From the NCBI GenBank assembly GCA_963693365.1, contig CAVNZM010000003.1, forward strand, positions 4,836,001 through 4,900,000: a DNA stretch of 64,000 bases, given 5' to 3'. This DNA comes from Amoebidium appalachense. Lineage: Eukaryota; Ichthyosporea. The notes beneath the pieces were generated by a model. That model ran no database searches and had not been told where the DNA came from. It saw only the letters and a list, made by a program, of their open reading frames with translations. Shown in pieces: positions 1 to 43,700 of the stretch; the stretch's first letter is position 1, and each line of letters begins with the position of its first letter. A program made the translations under genes and the position numbers.

Positions 1-851
1 GAGGGGGGGGGGGGGTCAATTGGCACGGCTAAGGAGGAATGTTGTGGGTGTCACGGCTGGAGGGTTGAGTGTAGAGTAAGCGCTTTGATCATGGCTGGCA
101 GCAACGGCTTGTGTGTGTGTGTTGTTTTGAGGGCGAGGTAGGAAAGGGGGGGCAAGGGGGAGGGACAATGTGGGTGGGTGAGGGGAAGGGGGGGGGGGGG
201 GGGGGGGGGGAGGGAGAGAGAGAGAGAGTGTGTGTGTGTGTGTCAAAGGGAGTGGACGGTGGGGGAGGGGGGGGGGGGGGGGGGGAAGGGGCGGGGGGCA
301 GAATGGGTTTTCTTTGGGCTCGGTTATTTGTTTAACTACTCGCCCTCCTCCCTCCCTCCTTCCCCCCCCCCCCCAAACCCCAGCCTTTCCCACTGCCCTT
401 GCCTGCATAAGCAACCCTGCTCGTCTCTGATCAAGACGGGTGACCTACTCATGTTCAAGTGAAACAGTATCTGAGTTGGGTTTCGTTAACGAGGGGAATA
501 GGTCGAAACTCGGGTACTGTGGATGACGTGGGCCCCCCCTGAGGATGGGCTCTGCTTATTATGCATACTCTTTATGTATGGCTTGCATTCTGCATCGTGT
601 TATCCGTTTGCTCTTGTGTACTTCGTACTTTTTGACGCATTCAAAACCCCCCAAACCCCAACCCCTCCCCTACCACCACACACACAAACACACACACACA
701 CACACTAACTCACACAAACACAAAAAGGAAAAAAGAAAGAAACTTAACCCTGCATCTAAACCGGAAGCACTTTCATGTGGCAAATGTCTTACTCACCCTA
801 TATTTTTTTTTTGCAGGGAAACCCCTCGTTTTTTTTGTTTTTTTTTTCACC
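1..851. other. Upstream region of VPS16 (window left edge)
   Basis: No coding region is supported here. Positions 1-300 are poly(G), GA and GT tracts, and 360-375 is a C-run. A near-intact copy of the dispersed short element occupies about 482-652 and is followed by CA repeats to about 720. A good pyrimidine-rich acceptor (T-run plus TTGCAG, ending at 816) lies 36 bp before the VPS16 start codon, so the gene may have a 5'-UTR intron. This is an inference, because no 5' exon can be recognised. Confidence 0.6.
482..652 (+). mobile_element. Dispersed short element family A, copy 1 (near-full length)
   Basis: This copy is almost identical to the reverse complement of 58633-58802. It contains a B-box-like GGTCGAAACTC near 501. 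Just upstream, at about 470-482, TATCTGAGTTGG resembles a tRNA A box (TAGCTCAGTTGG). The body includes GAGGATGGGCTCTGC and TGTACTTCGTAC and ends in GCATTCAAAACCCCCC. The end runs into C-rich sequence and then CA repeats. A tRNA-derived SINE is the best guess. No flanking target duplication was resolved. Confidence 0.6.
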
Positions 852-22179
<21,328 letters not shown>

Positions 22180-22668
22180 GGCGGCGTGTACATTTAAAAT
22201 ATAAAATGCAGCGATTTTAAAATGACTTCAAACCTATCGTTTTTCTGTTTTTTTTTTTTTTTTTTTTTTTTTTTGTTGGTTGGTTGGTTGGTTGGTTGGG
22301 GGGGGGGGGGGGGGGGGGGGGGGATTCTGTATGTGTAAATATGTATGTGAATTTGCATATGCAAGTAGTTGAATGGGCTGGAAAAAGGCTGGTAGTACGT
22401 GAATTTATAAAACTAACGAGGATAGTACGCGAGAAAAACAAATCGCAGGGTAGGGAATCTTGATATTTCACAATACCTAAAAGGGAAATAGAACTAGTGT
22501 TCATGTGCTTGTTATTTGCGAATGAAATCATTATCCGCACAATATCCAGTTTATATGATGCATGATACCTGCATTCAATTGGCATGAAAATTCGAAAACG
22601 AATGTGAATTTCAACGTGTATCAACCCCGATTAGGCCAACCATATTTGGTTGGTTAGTAGTACAGCAA

Positions 22669-22974
22669 CAAGTCATGAGTTCATGTAAGTGTTGTCTTCG
22701 AGATATAGGAAAAACAATCAAAGTTGATCAACCAATAATAAATGACTTTCCAGGAATTTTCCCATTATTGCAACTTTGAGGGTTGTTTTCTCTTTTTCAT
22801 GCTTGTGTGCAAGTCATAACTTTATGTAAATGTTGTCTTCGAGATTTAGAAAAAACGGTCAGCTTATGCTACAATAAAAGTTGATCAACTAAAAATAAAT
22901 GACTTGCCAGGATGTTTCTCTTTATTAATAACAAATTTGAGGGTTGTGATCTCTTTTTGATGCTCGTGTGCAGG
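22669..22974. repeat. Two-copy tandem duplication (141 and 165 bp)
   Basis: Both units begin CAAGTCAT, carry TGTTGTCTTCGAGAT, AAAGTTGATCAAC and AATAAATGACTT.CCAGGA, and end with a GAGGGTTGT..TCTCTTTTT..TGTGTGCA segment. The second unit has an insertion of about 20 bp. Not coding. Confidence 0.9.
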
Positions 22975-23218
22975 TTTCAGTGTCTCGTTTGCAGATTGGT
23001 GCATTAATGGCACTTGTCACGGGCAAGCTAGAGTCGATTCTACAAGTGTAGTGATCCCACAAATAAGAGTCGCTATAAGTTCACGAATATGTTGGTTATT
23101 TCTTTTACTTCTTGGGTCTGGTACCGCGGCCTGTTATGTAATTACAACATAGTTGTTGTGCACATAGGGAAGCAAAGGTTTTTTCGTTCATATAGCTGCT
23201 GACCATGAAAACATGTAT

Positions 23219-23302
23219 CCGCTGATAGCTCAGTTGGCAGAGCGGGAGACTGTAGCGGTCACTGTCATCTCTAGGTCGCTGGTTCGATTCCGGCTCGGCG
23301 GA
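23219..23302 (+). tRNA. tRNA-Tyr (anticodon GTA) with intron
   Basis: The acceptor stem CCGCTGA pairs with TCGGCGG and the discriminator base is A. The A box is TAGCTCAGTTGG and the B box is GGTTCGATTCC. The anticodon stem GGAGA/TCTCT encloses the loop CTGTAG|A, giving anticodon GTA at 23252-23254. An 11-nt intron (CGGTCACTGTC, 23256-23266) sits at the canonical 37/38 position, leaving a 73-nt mature tRNA. Intron-bearing tRNA-Tyr is standard in eukaryotes. Confidence 0.96.
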
Positions 23303-23305
23303 CTT

Positions 23306-23314
23306 CTTTTTTTT
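23306..23314 (+). terminator. RNA polymerase III terminator
   Basis: A run of T residues begins four bases after the tRNA-Tyr discriminator base, the usual pol III stop. Confidence 0.8.
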
Positions 23315-24207
23315 TCCTTCCTTTTTTCTTTTTTTTTCTTTTTTTTTGCCCCACCAAACTTTGCTCTCTTCCCTTTTCCTTTTCTTGTCTCTTTTCATGG
23401 TCATTCTGCAAACGTTCATGTGACGTGTCAAAACCCTAGAAGGACTTCCATTAGCAAGCTACAAACCTACACACGTTCACATGTGCTTCTTGACTAATAT
23501 AGGCTCCCGAAGGCCCCCGCTTTTCTCGCCGCCAGTTGGCTCCGGCGTGCAAATTCCGCCTGTATATTCGCAACAATAGCATGTGCTTCTTTTGTTTTGA
23601 TAACTAGATAGTCGTATGGTGCGTTCAACTACCTATTTTAGAGCATGGCCATGGGTACCAATTGACCAAGTGATGAGTTACTTTTGCTGTTTCACCCACG
23701 CAGTAAAATTGCGGGTTGAACGTTGCCCAGTGACCACAGCTGGCCCCTGGCTGAGCTTGGTGACAGGAATTTATTTTTTTAAAAAAAAAAGTGTACAAAG
23801 ATACGAGATTTCACTATCAAAATGTTTTCCAACGGGGAAAGAAGCAGAAAGGGGAAATGGTGACAGCAGCTGTGACGTGCAAAAAAAGCTTCGACCAGTG
23901 CTTTTTACATGTGCACTCTGCGTGGTGCGAAATCAACCAATCACAGAATTGCACCTCAAAACTTGGCTCGCCAATCATCAAACGTTTTCGCCAAAATTTC
24001 CATATGCAGGTATTTATGAAGAGTTATAATTGGTTACCTTGCTTGCAAGGAATTTTTCTGAGCCATCATGATCGCGCCAACCTACCAAAACCGTCGACTC
24101 ACTTCAGAACTGCACTTTTTCCTGCTATATTCTTGGGGGATTGCAAACCCATTCTATACATAACATTGTATACAAAGAATATTATATTCCTAAACGCGTG
24201 AACCAAG

Positions 24208-31138
<6,931 letters not shown>

Positions 31139-31850
31139 TTGGCTCATTAATTTTAAATGCACCGATGGCATTGTAGCCCCAATATAGTTTATGTATTACA
31201 TTCTTGTAAGTGGTATTATTCTTTGGCGTCCCTCCACAGGTTTTTGATGCATAGAATCCTAGATTTTTTGTTCGGCGGGATTTTTTCATACCCATTTCGG
31301 TGTGGGTCCGATGTCTAGTTGACTTACGTAACAACCGCTCACTTCACTTTTTTTGGACCCCCCTCCCCTAAAATTCTTAGTGCATGCACGTATTCACTAC
31401 TTCACACCAAATATGGCGAGTTCAAGGGGGGGCCAGGGGGGGGTCCAATATGTATCTCGTTTTTTCCTGTGGTCTAGATTTCACCAAGGTTATAATGTCT
31501 TCTTTATTGGTAATGCCTAGCGTCCTTCGAAAGGACCACCGTGATGGCACCACTGCAGTTGATTTTTAGAGTAAAATATAACTAACCATATGCTGCTGCC
31601 ATTAATAATTGGCTTAATTAAATTGTCAAATTTTAAGGTATGGTGTCGGACATCGTACAGTAGATTGACCCATCCGGAAAAATAGATCCTATAAATTTCG
31701 CGATCCAATAACTTACCCGCCGTCTATCCCATTCCGGTAAAGACACCTTTTTCGATGCGTCTCATCAAGGGCTACAAACTGACGTCTCGAAACTTCAAAA
31801 AAGTTGAAAACTGCACATTTTTTTCTCATTGAGAAATTTTCGGACCATTT

Positions 31851-32287
31851 AGGGGGCTTGTGACGTCATCGATTTTTGCAAGCATGTTTCTCGAACACCC
31901 ACATATAAACTTTAGACGTTTCTTAGTGCAATCGACATATCTCGACGCGAGCTGTCGTGGGATATTTTTGGAGTTGGAAAAAAAAAATGGAAAAAAAGAA
32001 ATCAGCCACGGCCAGGATCGAACTGCAGCCCAAGAATCCGGGGTCCCCTGAAGGGTTGGGTCTCATAAAAGACCTAAATACTGCTTTTTCCACGTCGTCT
32101 TTCTTCTCATACACATGTCTATTGTCACACATTACAATGTGCAGCAGCACGGTCTGAAAATGTAAAGTTTTCAGATTTTCGCGGAACTACCATATATGGC
32201 AGGTATAAACCGTGTGCTACTATTTTTAGCAACAGAGACGCAGTTATGACGTCATTTTTTGGCTTTTAGGGGGCTTGTGACGTCATC
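31851..32287 (+). repeat. Direct repeat of AGGGGGCTTGTGACGTCATC
   Basis: The same 20-mer occurs at 31851-31870 and 32268-32287. It contains the CREB/ATF palindrome TGACGTCA, which also appears at 32247-32254 and in VPS16 intron 1 at 1091-1098. The 417-bp spacing could mark ends or parts of a decayed repeat. I see no terminal inverted repeats. Confidence 0.8.
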
Positions 32288-32336
32288 ACTTCTTAATAAT
32301 GAAGATATCGCCAAAAAACTTGTACCTATCCCCGTC

Positions 32337-32367
32337 CACGGCCATCTAGAGACTCTAGATGGCCGTG
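32337..32367. repeat. Perfect 31-bp palindrome
   Basis: CACGGCCATCTAGAG and its exact reverse complement flank a single A (arms 32337-32351 and 32353-32367). It could form a cruciform or hairpin, or be a dimeric protein site. It does not lie in a gene. Confidence 0.95.
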
Positions 32368-33160
32368 ATCCCCGTCATCCCCGTGACGAAAGGTATCCAA
32401 GACTGCAACAATCATGTCCGTAGCGCGATCGTGGCCTCCGCGGATCCGGGATCTAAAGGGGTCAATCTACGATGTCCAGACACCATATTTTCTTGACTCC
32501 AGTTCCTTGCTTGCATGCACGCACCTGTGCGGCAGGCTGTAATTCAAGTCTTTACCCCCCCCCCCCCCCCCCCCCTCCCTCCCTCTCCCCAACACAAACA
32601 CATGCACACATACGTACACATACACATACACATAGTATTACACATATACACGGGCACACAGGCGTGCGCGCGCGCACGCACACACACGTGGGTACACGCA
32701 CACATGCGTACACACACACACGTACACAAGTTACGGTACACACACACACCACGCACATGTATACACATACACATGGTCACACGTGTGCAAACACCCTGTC
32801 ACATATATGCATGCGCACACACACACACACGCACACACACGCACACACGCGCGCGCGCGCACACACACAACACACACACACACACTGTCAACGCTGGCAT
32901 GACCGATGCAAATGATTATCTTTTCAAGTCCTTTGTTGACTAATTTTCCACGCCTAGCGCTGCAGCACGGTGCCGGACACTATTATTCGTGTATTCGTAG
33001 GTACGTGGCATTCGGTGTTTATTATTACGGACGGTGAATCTTTTAGTCACTAGACTCCCTACGAGCAACTTCTCGGAGCTCAGCCGCTCAGGCCGGTCCG
33101 CCGCATGGTGGGTATGAACCTCAATCAGCGCGCAGCCCCCCCCGGGGGAAGGGGGAAGGG

Positions 33161-33161
<1 letters not shown>

Positions 33162-33220
<59 letters not shown>
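33162..33220. repeat. Long poly(G) tract
   Basis: About 60 consecutive G residues in the intergenic region upstream of the CHRD gene. Confidence 0.9.
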
Positions 33221-33222
<2 letters not shown>

Positions 33223-33777
33223 AGGGGAAGGGATTTGGCATCAGAAGCCGGCATAAACCAAAGAGAACAGAAAATGTAGGGTTACCTACACGTGCCCCGC
33301 ATGCGCGTACAGTCTGCGCCGGTTCTGAAGCGCCTGTGGAACGTAAACACGGAGGGAAATTTAATTTATCACCTCACCACCACAGCTTTGCAAGCATGCA
33401 TGTCGATAATAAACAGCAGATTCAGATTGAAAATAGTGTGTAAACCATCGAACATTATTGAGTGCCTGTGAAAGTTTGAAGGCCCCCTTCCACCTTCCGT
33501 TGAGACTTCCGTCTGTCCGTTGTTCGGAAACGCAAGTGGGGGACGGTGGGCCCGAGCGGGACTCTGCGGGAGGGCGCCAGGAATGCGACCCTCCGCGAAT
33601 GAAATAGCGTGAACGTTGTTGTGTGCATTCCTAAACATTAGTCTATAAATACTATCCAATCGTAACACTGAATCTTGTTTTGAGAGTGAGACTCGACTCG
33701 AGTTTAACTTGCAACCCATATATGGTAAACACAAACAACGATTCTGCACACTGATTGGTGTTTGAATTTAGGCCCGT

Positions 33778-33786
33778 TTATATAAA
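33778..33786 (+). promoter_or_regulatory. TATA box of CHRD gene
   Basis: TTATATAAA lies 130 bp upstream of the ATG at 33915. An inverted CCAAT (CTGATTGGTG) sits about 25 bp further upstream, near 33751. Position and context are those of a core promoter. No transcript evidence is available. Confidence 0.6.
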
Positions 33787-33914
33787 CCTGCCGCACCTTA
33801 TCATTTTATCAGTCAACCAGCCAGTGCGCTGTAGCTTCACTTCATCTTGCACACAACCAAGCGGACACAAAAACCATCTCCTTCCGAAAAACATCAAACC
33901 ACACAAACACCAAA

Positions 33915-35072
33915 ATGCATTCATTCACTCTCTTCGCTCTCGCGGGCGCTCTGAGCTCAGCCGTCTGCTCACCCGCTCCATTCATCAACGGGTCCCCCGC
34001 TACCAACCACGTACAAGCACAGATGCATACACAAGAACACGTACACGTCCAGCCAGCCGCCGGTGGCCGCCTCCGCCGTTCTACCACCACCTCCACCGAA
34101 ATTATTTCCTATGATTTGGATGATTCCCCTATGAAGGAGTCACCAAAAGTCACGGGTGTAAAATCGAAGGCAACCGGAAAGGCGCGCGTTACCTACATCC
34201 CGGCTATAGGACTTATCGCTGCCAAGGTCAGCTACAGAGACACCAACTCACCCCTTATTGGCCTACATCTCCACCAAGGAAATTCTACTACTAACGGCCC
34301 CGTCATTGTAAACTTCTGCTCCCAGTCCCCTCTACCTGCTGCGCTGACAAACGGTTCTGTCGCATGTGTGCAACAGAAATACGGTGCGGGACAGTGGTAT
34401 CTTGGTACACCTTGGGCCCCTTACAACGCAAGCTCGGTTGAGGAGCTTCTTCTAAAAGACACCAAAAACACGTATTTTAACCTGCACACAACCGAGTCTT
34501 TTAACGTGAGCGGAGGTAACGGACTCATTCGCCACCAGACAAAGATGAAGGAAATGACGGTTTTGGAGCCTGTCCCTACGAATAAGGCAACCAAGAAAAA
34601 CGAGAAAATGTATGCGTACACGCTCGAAGCGTCCCCTGAAAAGGAACTCCCAGAGGTGACGAACGTTACTAGCAACGCTACCGGCACGGTTACTATTGGG
34701 TTTATTCCTTCCTCCGGCCTGTTTATTGCTGATGTTACCTACAACGGTATCGATGATGAAGTTATTGGGATGCATCTGCACGCAGGAAACAGCTCTGTCA
34801 ACGGTGCCCCGCTTGTTGTTTTCTGTGGGAGCGCGCCCCTCCCCTCCGTCCTCGTGAACTTCACGGTACCGTGCGTGCAGGGGAATAACCAGACCGTCCG
34901 TTATGTTGGTAACTTGGTCCAGGGTGTTACCCTTAAACAGGTTAAGGAGTTGCTTATGCATGAGCCTCAGAACACTTACTTCAACATTCATGATCTGAGG
35001 TCGTTTGAGCTTGCGGGTGCGAACGGTCTTATTCGTCAGCAGACGAGCATTGTTGGTGGTTTCGATGATTAA
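33915..35072 (+). CDS. Secreted protein with two CHRD domains, intronless
   Basis: 385 aa in one exon, unusual among these intron-dense genes. Residues 1-19 form a signal peptide (MHSFTLFALAGALSSAVCS). Two CHRD (chordin-type) domains follow, at about 63-208 and 233-377. Each has an LHLHQGN/MHLHAGN loop (117-123, 286-292), a Cys-16-Cys pair (C135/C151 and C304/C320, presumably disulfides) and a terminal TYFNxH..GxNGLIRxQ segment (186-208, 354-376). The two domains are clearly tandem duplicates of each other. N-glycosylation sequons are frequent. CHRD domains occur in chordin and in many secreted proteins of bacteria and eukaryotes, and the ligand here is unknown. TATA at 33778 and AATAAA at 35166 frame a compact gene, consistent with high expression or a retrocopied or transferred origin (inference). 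Confidence 0.94.
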   Translation: MHSFTLFALAGALSSAVCSPAPFINGSPATNHVQAQMHTQEHVHVQPAAGGRLRRSTTTSTEIISYDLDDSPMKESPKVTGVKSKATGKARVTYIPAIGLIAAKVSYRDTNSPLIGLHLHQGNSTTNGPVIVNFCSQSPLPAALTNGSVACVQQKYGAGQWYLGTPWAPYNASSVEELLLKDTKNTYFNLHTTESFNVSGGNGLIRHQTKMKEMTVLEPVPTNKATKKNEKMYAYTLEASPEKELPEVTNVTSNATGTVTIGFIPSSGLFIADVTYNGIDDEVIGMHLHAGNSSVNGAPLVVFCGSAPLPSVLVNFTVPCVQGNNQTVRYVGNLVQGVTLKQVKELLMHEPQNTYFNIHDLRSFELAGANGLIRQQTSIVGGFDD

Positions 35073-35165
35073 GTTGGTTAGCTAGCCTAGTAAGGGGAAT
35101 TTTAAATGTAAGAACGAGTTAACAGCATAGTATATGTATATTATGTAAAAAAATATATATAAAAC

Positions 35166-35171
35166 AATAAA
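35166..35171 (+). promoter_or_regulatory. Polyadenylation signal AATAAA
   Basis: AATAAA 94 bp after the CHRD stop codon, in an AT-rich stretch. It fits as the poly(A) signal of that gene. Confidence 0.7.
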
Positions 35172-35727
35172 ACAGGGTCAAAATATCCCTCAAAAGAGCC
35201 CACGTGTTAATTCGCGACGTGCGTGATAATTCCAGCCTCGTGCGAATTGAAAGTTTGAAGCATATCTTTGGTGTGTGCCTTTTGTGTGTGTGGGTGGATG
35301 GGCGTGTGTGCGCGTGCGTGCGTGCGTGTGTGTGTGCGCGCGCGTGTCACAGTGCGTGTGTCTCTGTGTGTGTGTGTGCATGTGAAAAGCTCTTCTCCAT
35401 TTTCTTTTCTTTTCTTGTTCTTTTTTTTCTTTTTCCTTCTTTTTTTTTCTTTTTTTTTTTGGGGGGGGGGGGGGGGGGGAGAAAGTTAAATCAGAAATGG
35501 GGTACGGGGGAGGTGATGACGATGAACGGTTGACTGGATAGGTTGGGGTGAAATGGGGGTGTTTGTGTCCGTGTGTTTGTGTGTGGTGGTGGTGGGAAAT
35601 AAGGCGGCAGGGGGGGGGGGGGGGGGGGGGGGGACGAAGAGAGTGTGTGAGAGAGAGAATGAGTTACAGAGGGAGAGAACGTGGGGGGAGGGGGAGGACG
35701 AAGAGAGAGTGAGTTTGCAGAGAGAAT

Positions 35728-35758
<31 letters not shown>

Positions 35759-36114
35759 GGGGGGGGTTGGTTGGTGGCCACGGGATGCCAAAAAAAGCAG
35801 GCAGTATGGGGTGATTTGATTGTGGACTGTAAGGTGACACCACGGCCGTCTCGAAAAAATCTATTTTTGTTTTTCTATTTTTAGTAACACCCCTACATTT
35901 ACTGAGTATCAATATCCCTTGTCGTGGGTGACACTGCCTACGAACTTGCAAAAAGGCAAAAGATAGCAGATGCACTTTCGTAGAATATTTGATGCATGAA
36001 AATGAAGGTAAAACGTTCTTAGTGGTGAAGTAGAGACTGGCGGTTCACTATGGAAGAACTGAGATATTTGTGTGTATTACGGTATGTATATATTGAGTCT
36101 CGGTGCAATGTAAG

Positions 36115-36226
36115 TAACAGGTGATAACATTTCAACGGCTGAATTTGAAATACTAGTATGTAACAGGTGGTAACATTTTGCGCTCAGTTTCAAAGAAAAA
36201 ATATTAGTATACAACAGGTGGTAACA
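36115..36226. repeat. Three-copy tandem repeat, about 48 bp
   Basis: AACAGGTGRTAACATT recurs at 36116, 36162 and 36212. Each copy is followed by a CTCAGTTT/CTGAATTTGAAA-like segment and TAGTAT. Not coding. Confidence 0.85.
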
Positions 36227-36638
36227 TTGTGCACTCAATTTGAAATAGTAATGTATAGCTATGAACAAGTTAAGCAGGAGCTGGACTCTTGCCACATCCA
36301 TACATGATGTAAATAATAAAATTTAACATAATAAAATTTTTAAAAGTTAACAATGTGTACTTATAGTTAAAGACTCGACACAAAGCCCATCGCTACATGT
36401 GCCACGGTGTTGCAATAACAAGTGTCATGCCGCAGTGTGTCCCTTGGTTGCAACTTGAAAGTTTCTGGTGCCGATGGCGGCATAATAAAAGCCTATTGCC
36501 AGTACGTAATGAAACAATGTCATGTTAATTATGCATTATTTATCCTAAGTGGTGGATGAAATTCGATGACGGGTTGTCTCTTCTTCGTGCATTTATCTTC
36601 CACCGAATATGGCTTTGCTGTGGCCAATATATTAGCGT

Positions 36639-36685
<47 letters not shown>

Positions 36686-37106
36686 CCGCGTCTGTTCTAG
36701 TATTGCATCTTAAGGTGTGCGTATGACTTATCAATAGTAGAATGGAGGGGATAGAAAAGCCGTTGTTGAATGAAGGATGACGGGGGTGACTTGGTGATGA
36801 TACTAGGAGGTTTTTTTTGTAGGAATTTTTCTGGTAGAGTCTGTAATTGATTTCGTTTATTAGGTGCAGAACGCAAGAAAACGAAAGCCTCTTGTCTCTC
36901 AACACGACGTGGCTTTGGCATAAAAATATTTAGACTTTAAGACGATATAATATCAATGCGAATCGTTTCAATTGACCTCCCCCCCCCCCCCCCCCCCCCT
37001 CTCTCCCCGACGGACACACACACAAATACACCCGGGCGCGCACACAGACTTGCTCAACCATCATGACGCTGGCTCCCCCCCCCCCCCCCTTCCCCCCCAC
37101 CCCCCT

Positions 37107-37137
<31 letters not shown>

Positions 37138-37535
37138 ATCCACCCCCCCCTACCCCCATCCACCCACCCACCTACCCAAGTTTCTAATTGGTCTATATAT
37201 GTGTTCCAAGCTACCAAGCCACCCCCTCCCCCCCCCCCCCCCCCCCCCCCCCTGCCCCCCCCCTCCCCCCTCCCCCGGGGGCCATTTCCCCTTCCGGATC
37301 CCTCGGTCGGCCAGCCCCCCCCCCCCCACCCCCCCCTCCCCCCCCCCCCCCCCCAACACACACACACCCTCCTTCCCTCTACTACTGGCACCAATGACCA
37401 ATTTGCTGAAGCTCTAACACCTGACACGCCCGTGCACACACACACACACCCCAACACACACATGTGTACACACACACACACACACACCCCAATACACACG
37501 TGTACACACACACACACACCCCAACACACACATGT

Positions 37536-37602
<67 letters not shown>

Positions 37603-37610
37603 ACACACAG

Positions 37611-37647
<37 letters not shown>

Positions 37648-37672
37648 GTCATTATCACACACACGCACACAA

Positions 37673-37707
<35 letters not shown>

Positions 37708-38661
37708 TGCACACACACTGTCATTCAGCCGGCGAACTGCTTTTAAGGCTTTTATACTGTCGCAAGCAAAATCATACCGTAGTACACCATGTGTACGGAT
37801 CTACGCATACTCCCTGAGGTGAATGTGTTGCGGCAGTATTGCTAATAGTAAAGAAGACGTACGGTGCTGCTGTCTACTTTCACCTTCGACTGGCCATATG
37901 TGCCCCCCTCCCCTCCCTCCCCCCCACCCCCCTCATCGCTCGACACACGCGAACACCGTGTACACACACACACACACACACACACATCAGGATCAGGGGT
38001 GGGAGAGCATGTGAGGGGGAGGTTGCCTTGGTTTCCCCCCCTCCTGCCACCCTTTATCTGTCCCCGCCCCCCCTTTATCTGTCTCCGCACCCCCCCCCCC
38101 CCCCCCCCCTTTTCTTGAAAAAGGCTCAGATATGGGGGAGGGCGGGGGGGAATGTAAGGCAGCAAGCCTTAGGGTGGGAGGGATGGGAAGAGAAGAGCTG
38201 AAGCAAATGAGCACCCAGAAATATAATTGTTGCTACGAGAGAAATCAGTTTAGGTGTTTTGTATGCAGCTTACACGAGGGTGTGTTTATTTTGCCACCAG
38301 AATAATGGCTGCAAGGGGGATCCAGCCCCCAGGTGTTAACTAACATCCTCGTTAGCGCTAATTGAGTAATTAATTAGGAGTGGATAGACAGATGGCCTCG
38401 CACACTGCTTTCCCCTTGAGGGTTTAGCTAGGGCTGTAAAAAAAATAGGTGTTTTAAAGAAAAGACGTGCAGTAATGGAGTAAAATCGGTCACTGCACCC
38501 GGAAAATCTACAACAAAAACACGGGAAAGTGGGTGTACAGCCATTTCACAACCTAATCCACTCCCATACTTCAACACATCCATCTCTCTCACATCACCAC
38601 GCATGAAAAAACATGCAGTTAAATCACGTATGTATATATTCCCCCCAAAATTTCCGTATAT

Positions 38662-42501
<3,840 letters not shown>

Positions 42502-42656
42502 TATGTTTTAAAGGGGGAAAATACGCGGATTTGCGCTAACAAAGAGAAATGGGGGGAGGGGCAAAAGTGAACAGAGCCCTTCGAGAGGATTTGTGATGTG
42601 CTTTTGCTCCAAACGAGAACGGAAAAATTGTGACGACACCAATACGGAAAGCAGCA

Positions 42657-42664
42657 TTATATAT
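42657..42664 (-). promoter_or_regulatory. TATA-like box of reverse-strand uridine phosphorylase
   Basis: ATATATAA on the minus strand, about 155 bp before the ATG at 42501. The distance is similar to that in the CHRD gene (130 bp). Inverted CCAAT boxes lie a further 90-115 bp upstream. Confidence 0.45.
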
Positions 42665-43661
42665 GCTGGAGAAGATAGGAATTTTCCAAATTTGGTGTTG
42701 TTTTTTCTATCCGCGAATCAAAGAATATATTGTTCGTGGAGCCAATAAAATATTGCTTTGAGAAAGCATTAGTAACCAATAGGCATAAAGGCTCGCATTT
42801 AGTGTATGCCGCTGTAAGTATTCAATTTGTCACTGTATTTTCATTACAAAAACTGTCTAAATTGAATATAAATCTACAACTTATTTTCAAATTAATTCAA
42901 GTTTACTGTTTTGCGATAATGTCTTCAATATAACATGGTTATTTCCACGGGCGCCCATTTTCAAATGAGCACTGACCTCAGGCGAATCCGGATCTGATTG
43001 GCTCTTGATGTTGAAGCGTTTTGATTCGCGGATTCCGAATTTTGAATTTTGCACCAAGTTCGAAGAAGCGTCTCGCACAACCTGAGTCGGCACACTGTCC
43101 TTCGCATTTGAAAACACGTGTGCATTTTTGTTGCATACAGTGTTTAGTGAACTCTTGTCTAATCCCGGGGCATGAATATACTAATTAAACTTGTTTAAAA
43201 AACAGGTATTAGTATACTAATATAGACGCTTCACGCTTATTTACAATTTGAACTATTCAAAGGACAAAGCAGTATGTATGTATGTCGCGCACCAAACGCT
43301 AATGAGCTTTCCGTGCTGTGTAATATGCATATTAGTTCTCAGTTCAAAAGAGTATGTGCGTGTATCTTGCATCTCAGAGAGACTCTTTGTTCTTTTTGCT
43401 TTTTATTTTTTATCCGGAAAGTCCTATTATCTTGTGCACTTTATTATTCCCCTTATATCTTTCGCACGTGTTGGCTTGGAGGCCCGGTATGATATCCCAA
43501 ACATCTAGTACACCAGGGGCACACGACCCTGCAGCTGAGCAGTTGTTGACGGTTGATTTATGTTGAAGACCCTGAGCTCTTGTCTTATTTCCTTCTTGTT
43601 CTTCCTCTTCTTCATCATCATCTTTTTCTTTTTATTTTTTATGGGGATCGGAGGAGGGCTC

Positions 43662-43700
<39 letters not shown>

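Larger units (their letters stand above)
22180..24207. other. Intergenic region VPS16 to uridine phosphorylase 1
   Basis: Holds a T(n)-GGTT-G(n) composite tract (22249-22323), a two-copy tandem repeat (22669-22974) and the tRNA-Tyr gene. The final 600 bp contain CCAAT boxes at about 23938 and 23970 and AATTGG at 24026, plausible promoter elements for the next gene. Two overlapping ORFs at 23616-24201 have no recognisable protein signature. Confidence 0.6.
31139..33914. other. Intergenic region with CRE-like repeats and promoter of CHRD gene
   Basis: Unique-looking sequence with no convincing ORF. It contains three TGACGTCA palindromes (31861, 32247, 32278), a 20-bp direct repeat and a 31-bp palindrome (listed separately), C/CA tracts at 32557-32885, and a long poly(G) at 33162-33220. 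The last 600 bp form the presumed promoter of the CHRD gene. Confidence 0.6.
35073..38661. other. Intergenic region CHRD gene to second uridine phosphorylase
   Basis: No coding region recognised. Contents are GT and CT tracts with a T(n)G(n) junction at 35461, poly(G) at 35610-35633 and 35741-35766, a three-copy repeat at 36115-36226, poly(C) at 36640-36684, poly(C) and CA arrays at 36977-37705, and C-rich sequence to 38110. Position 38662 is the stop of the reverse-strand uridine phosphorylase, so the last few hundred bases include its 3' UTR. No clear AATAAA was seen there. Confidence 0.55.

Noticed and set aside
23616-24201. Overlapping ORFs of about 137 aa upstream of uridine phosphorylase.
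   Set aside because: No protein-family signature, two frames open over the same stretch, and the position is that of a promoter.
31995-32070. Possible reverse-strand tRNA (GTTCGATCC-like T loop).
   Set aside because: The T stem pairs at only three positions, and no matching acceptor or D arm is present.
42887-43117. 76-aa reverse ORF upstream of the second uridine phosphorylase.
   Set aside because: No recognisable domain, no splice link to a neighbour, and of a length expected by chance in AT-rich DNA.
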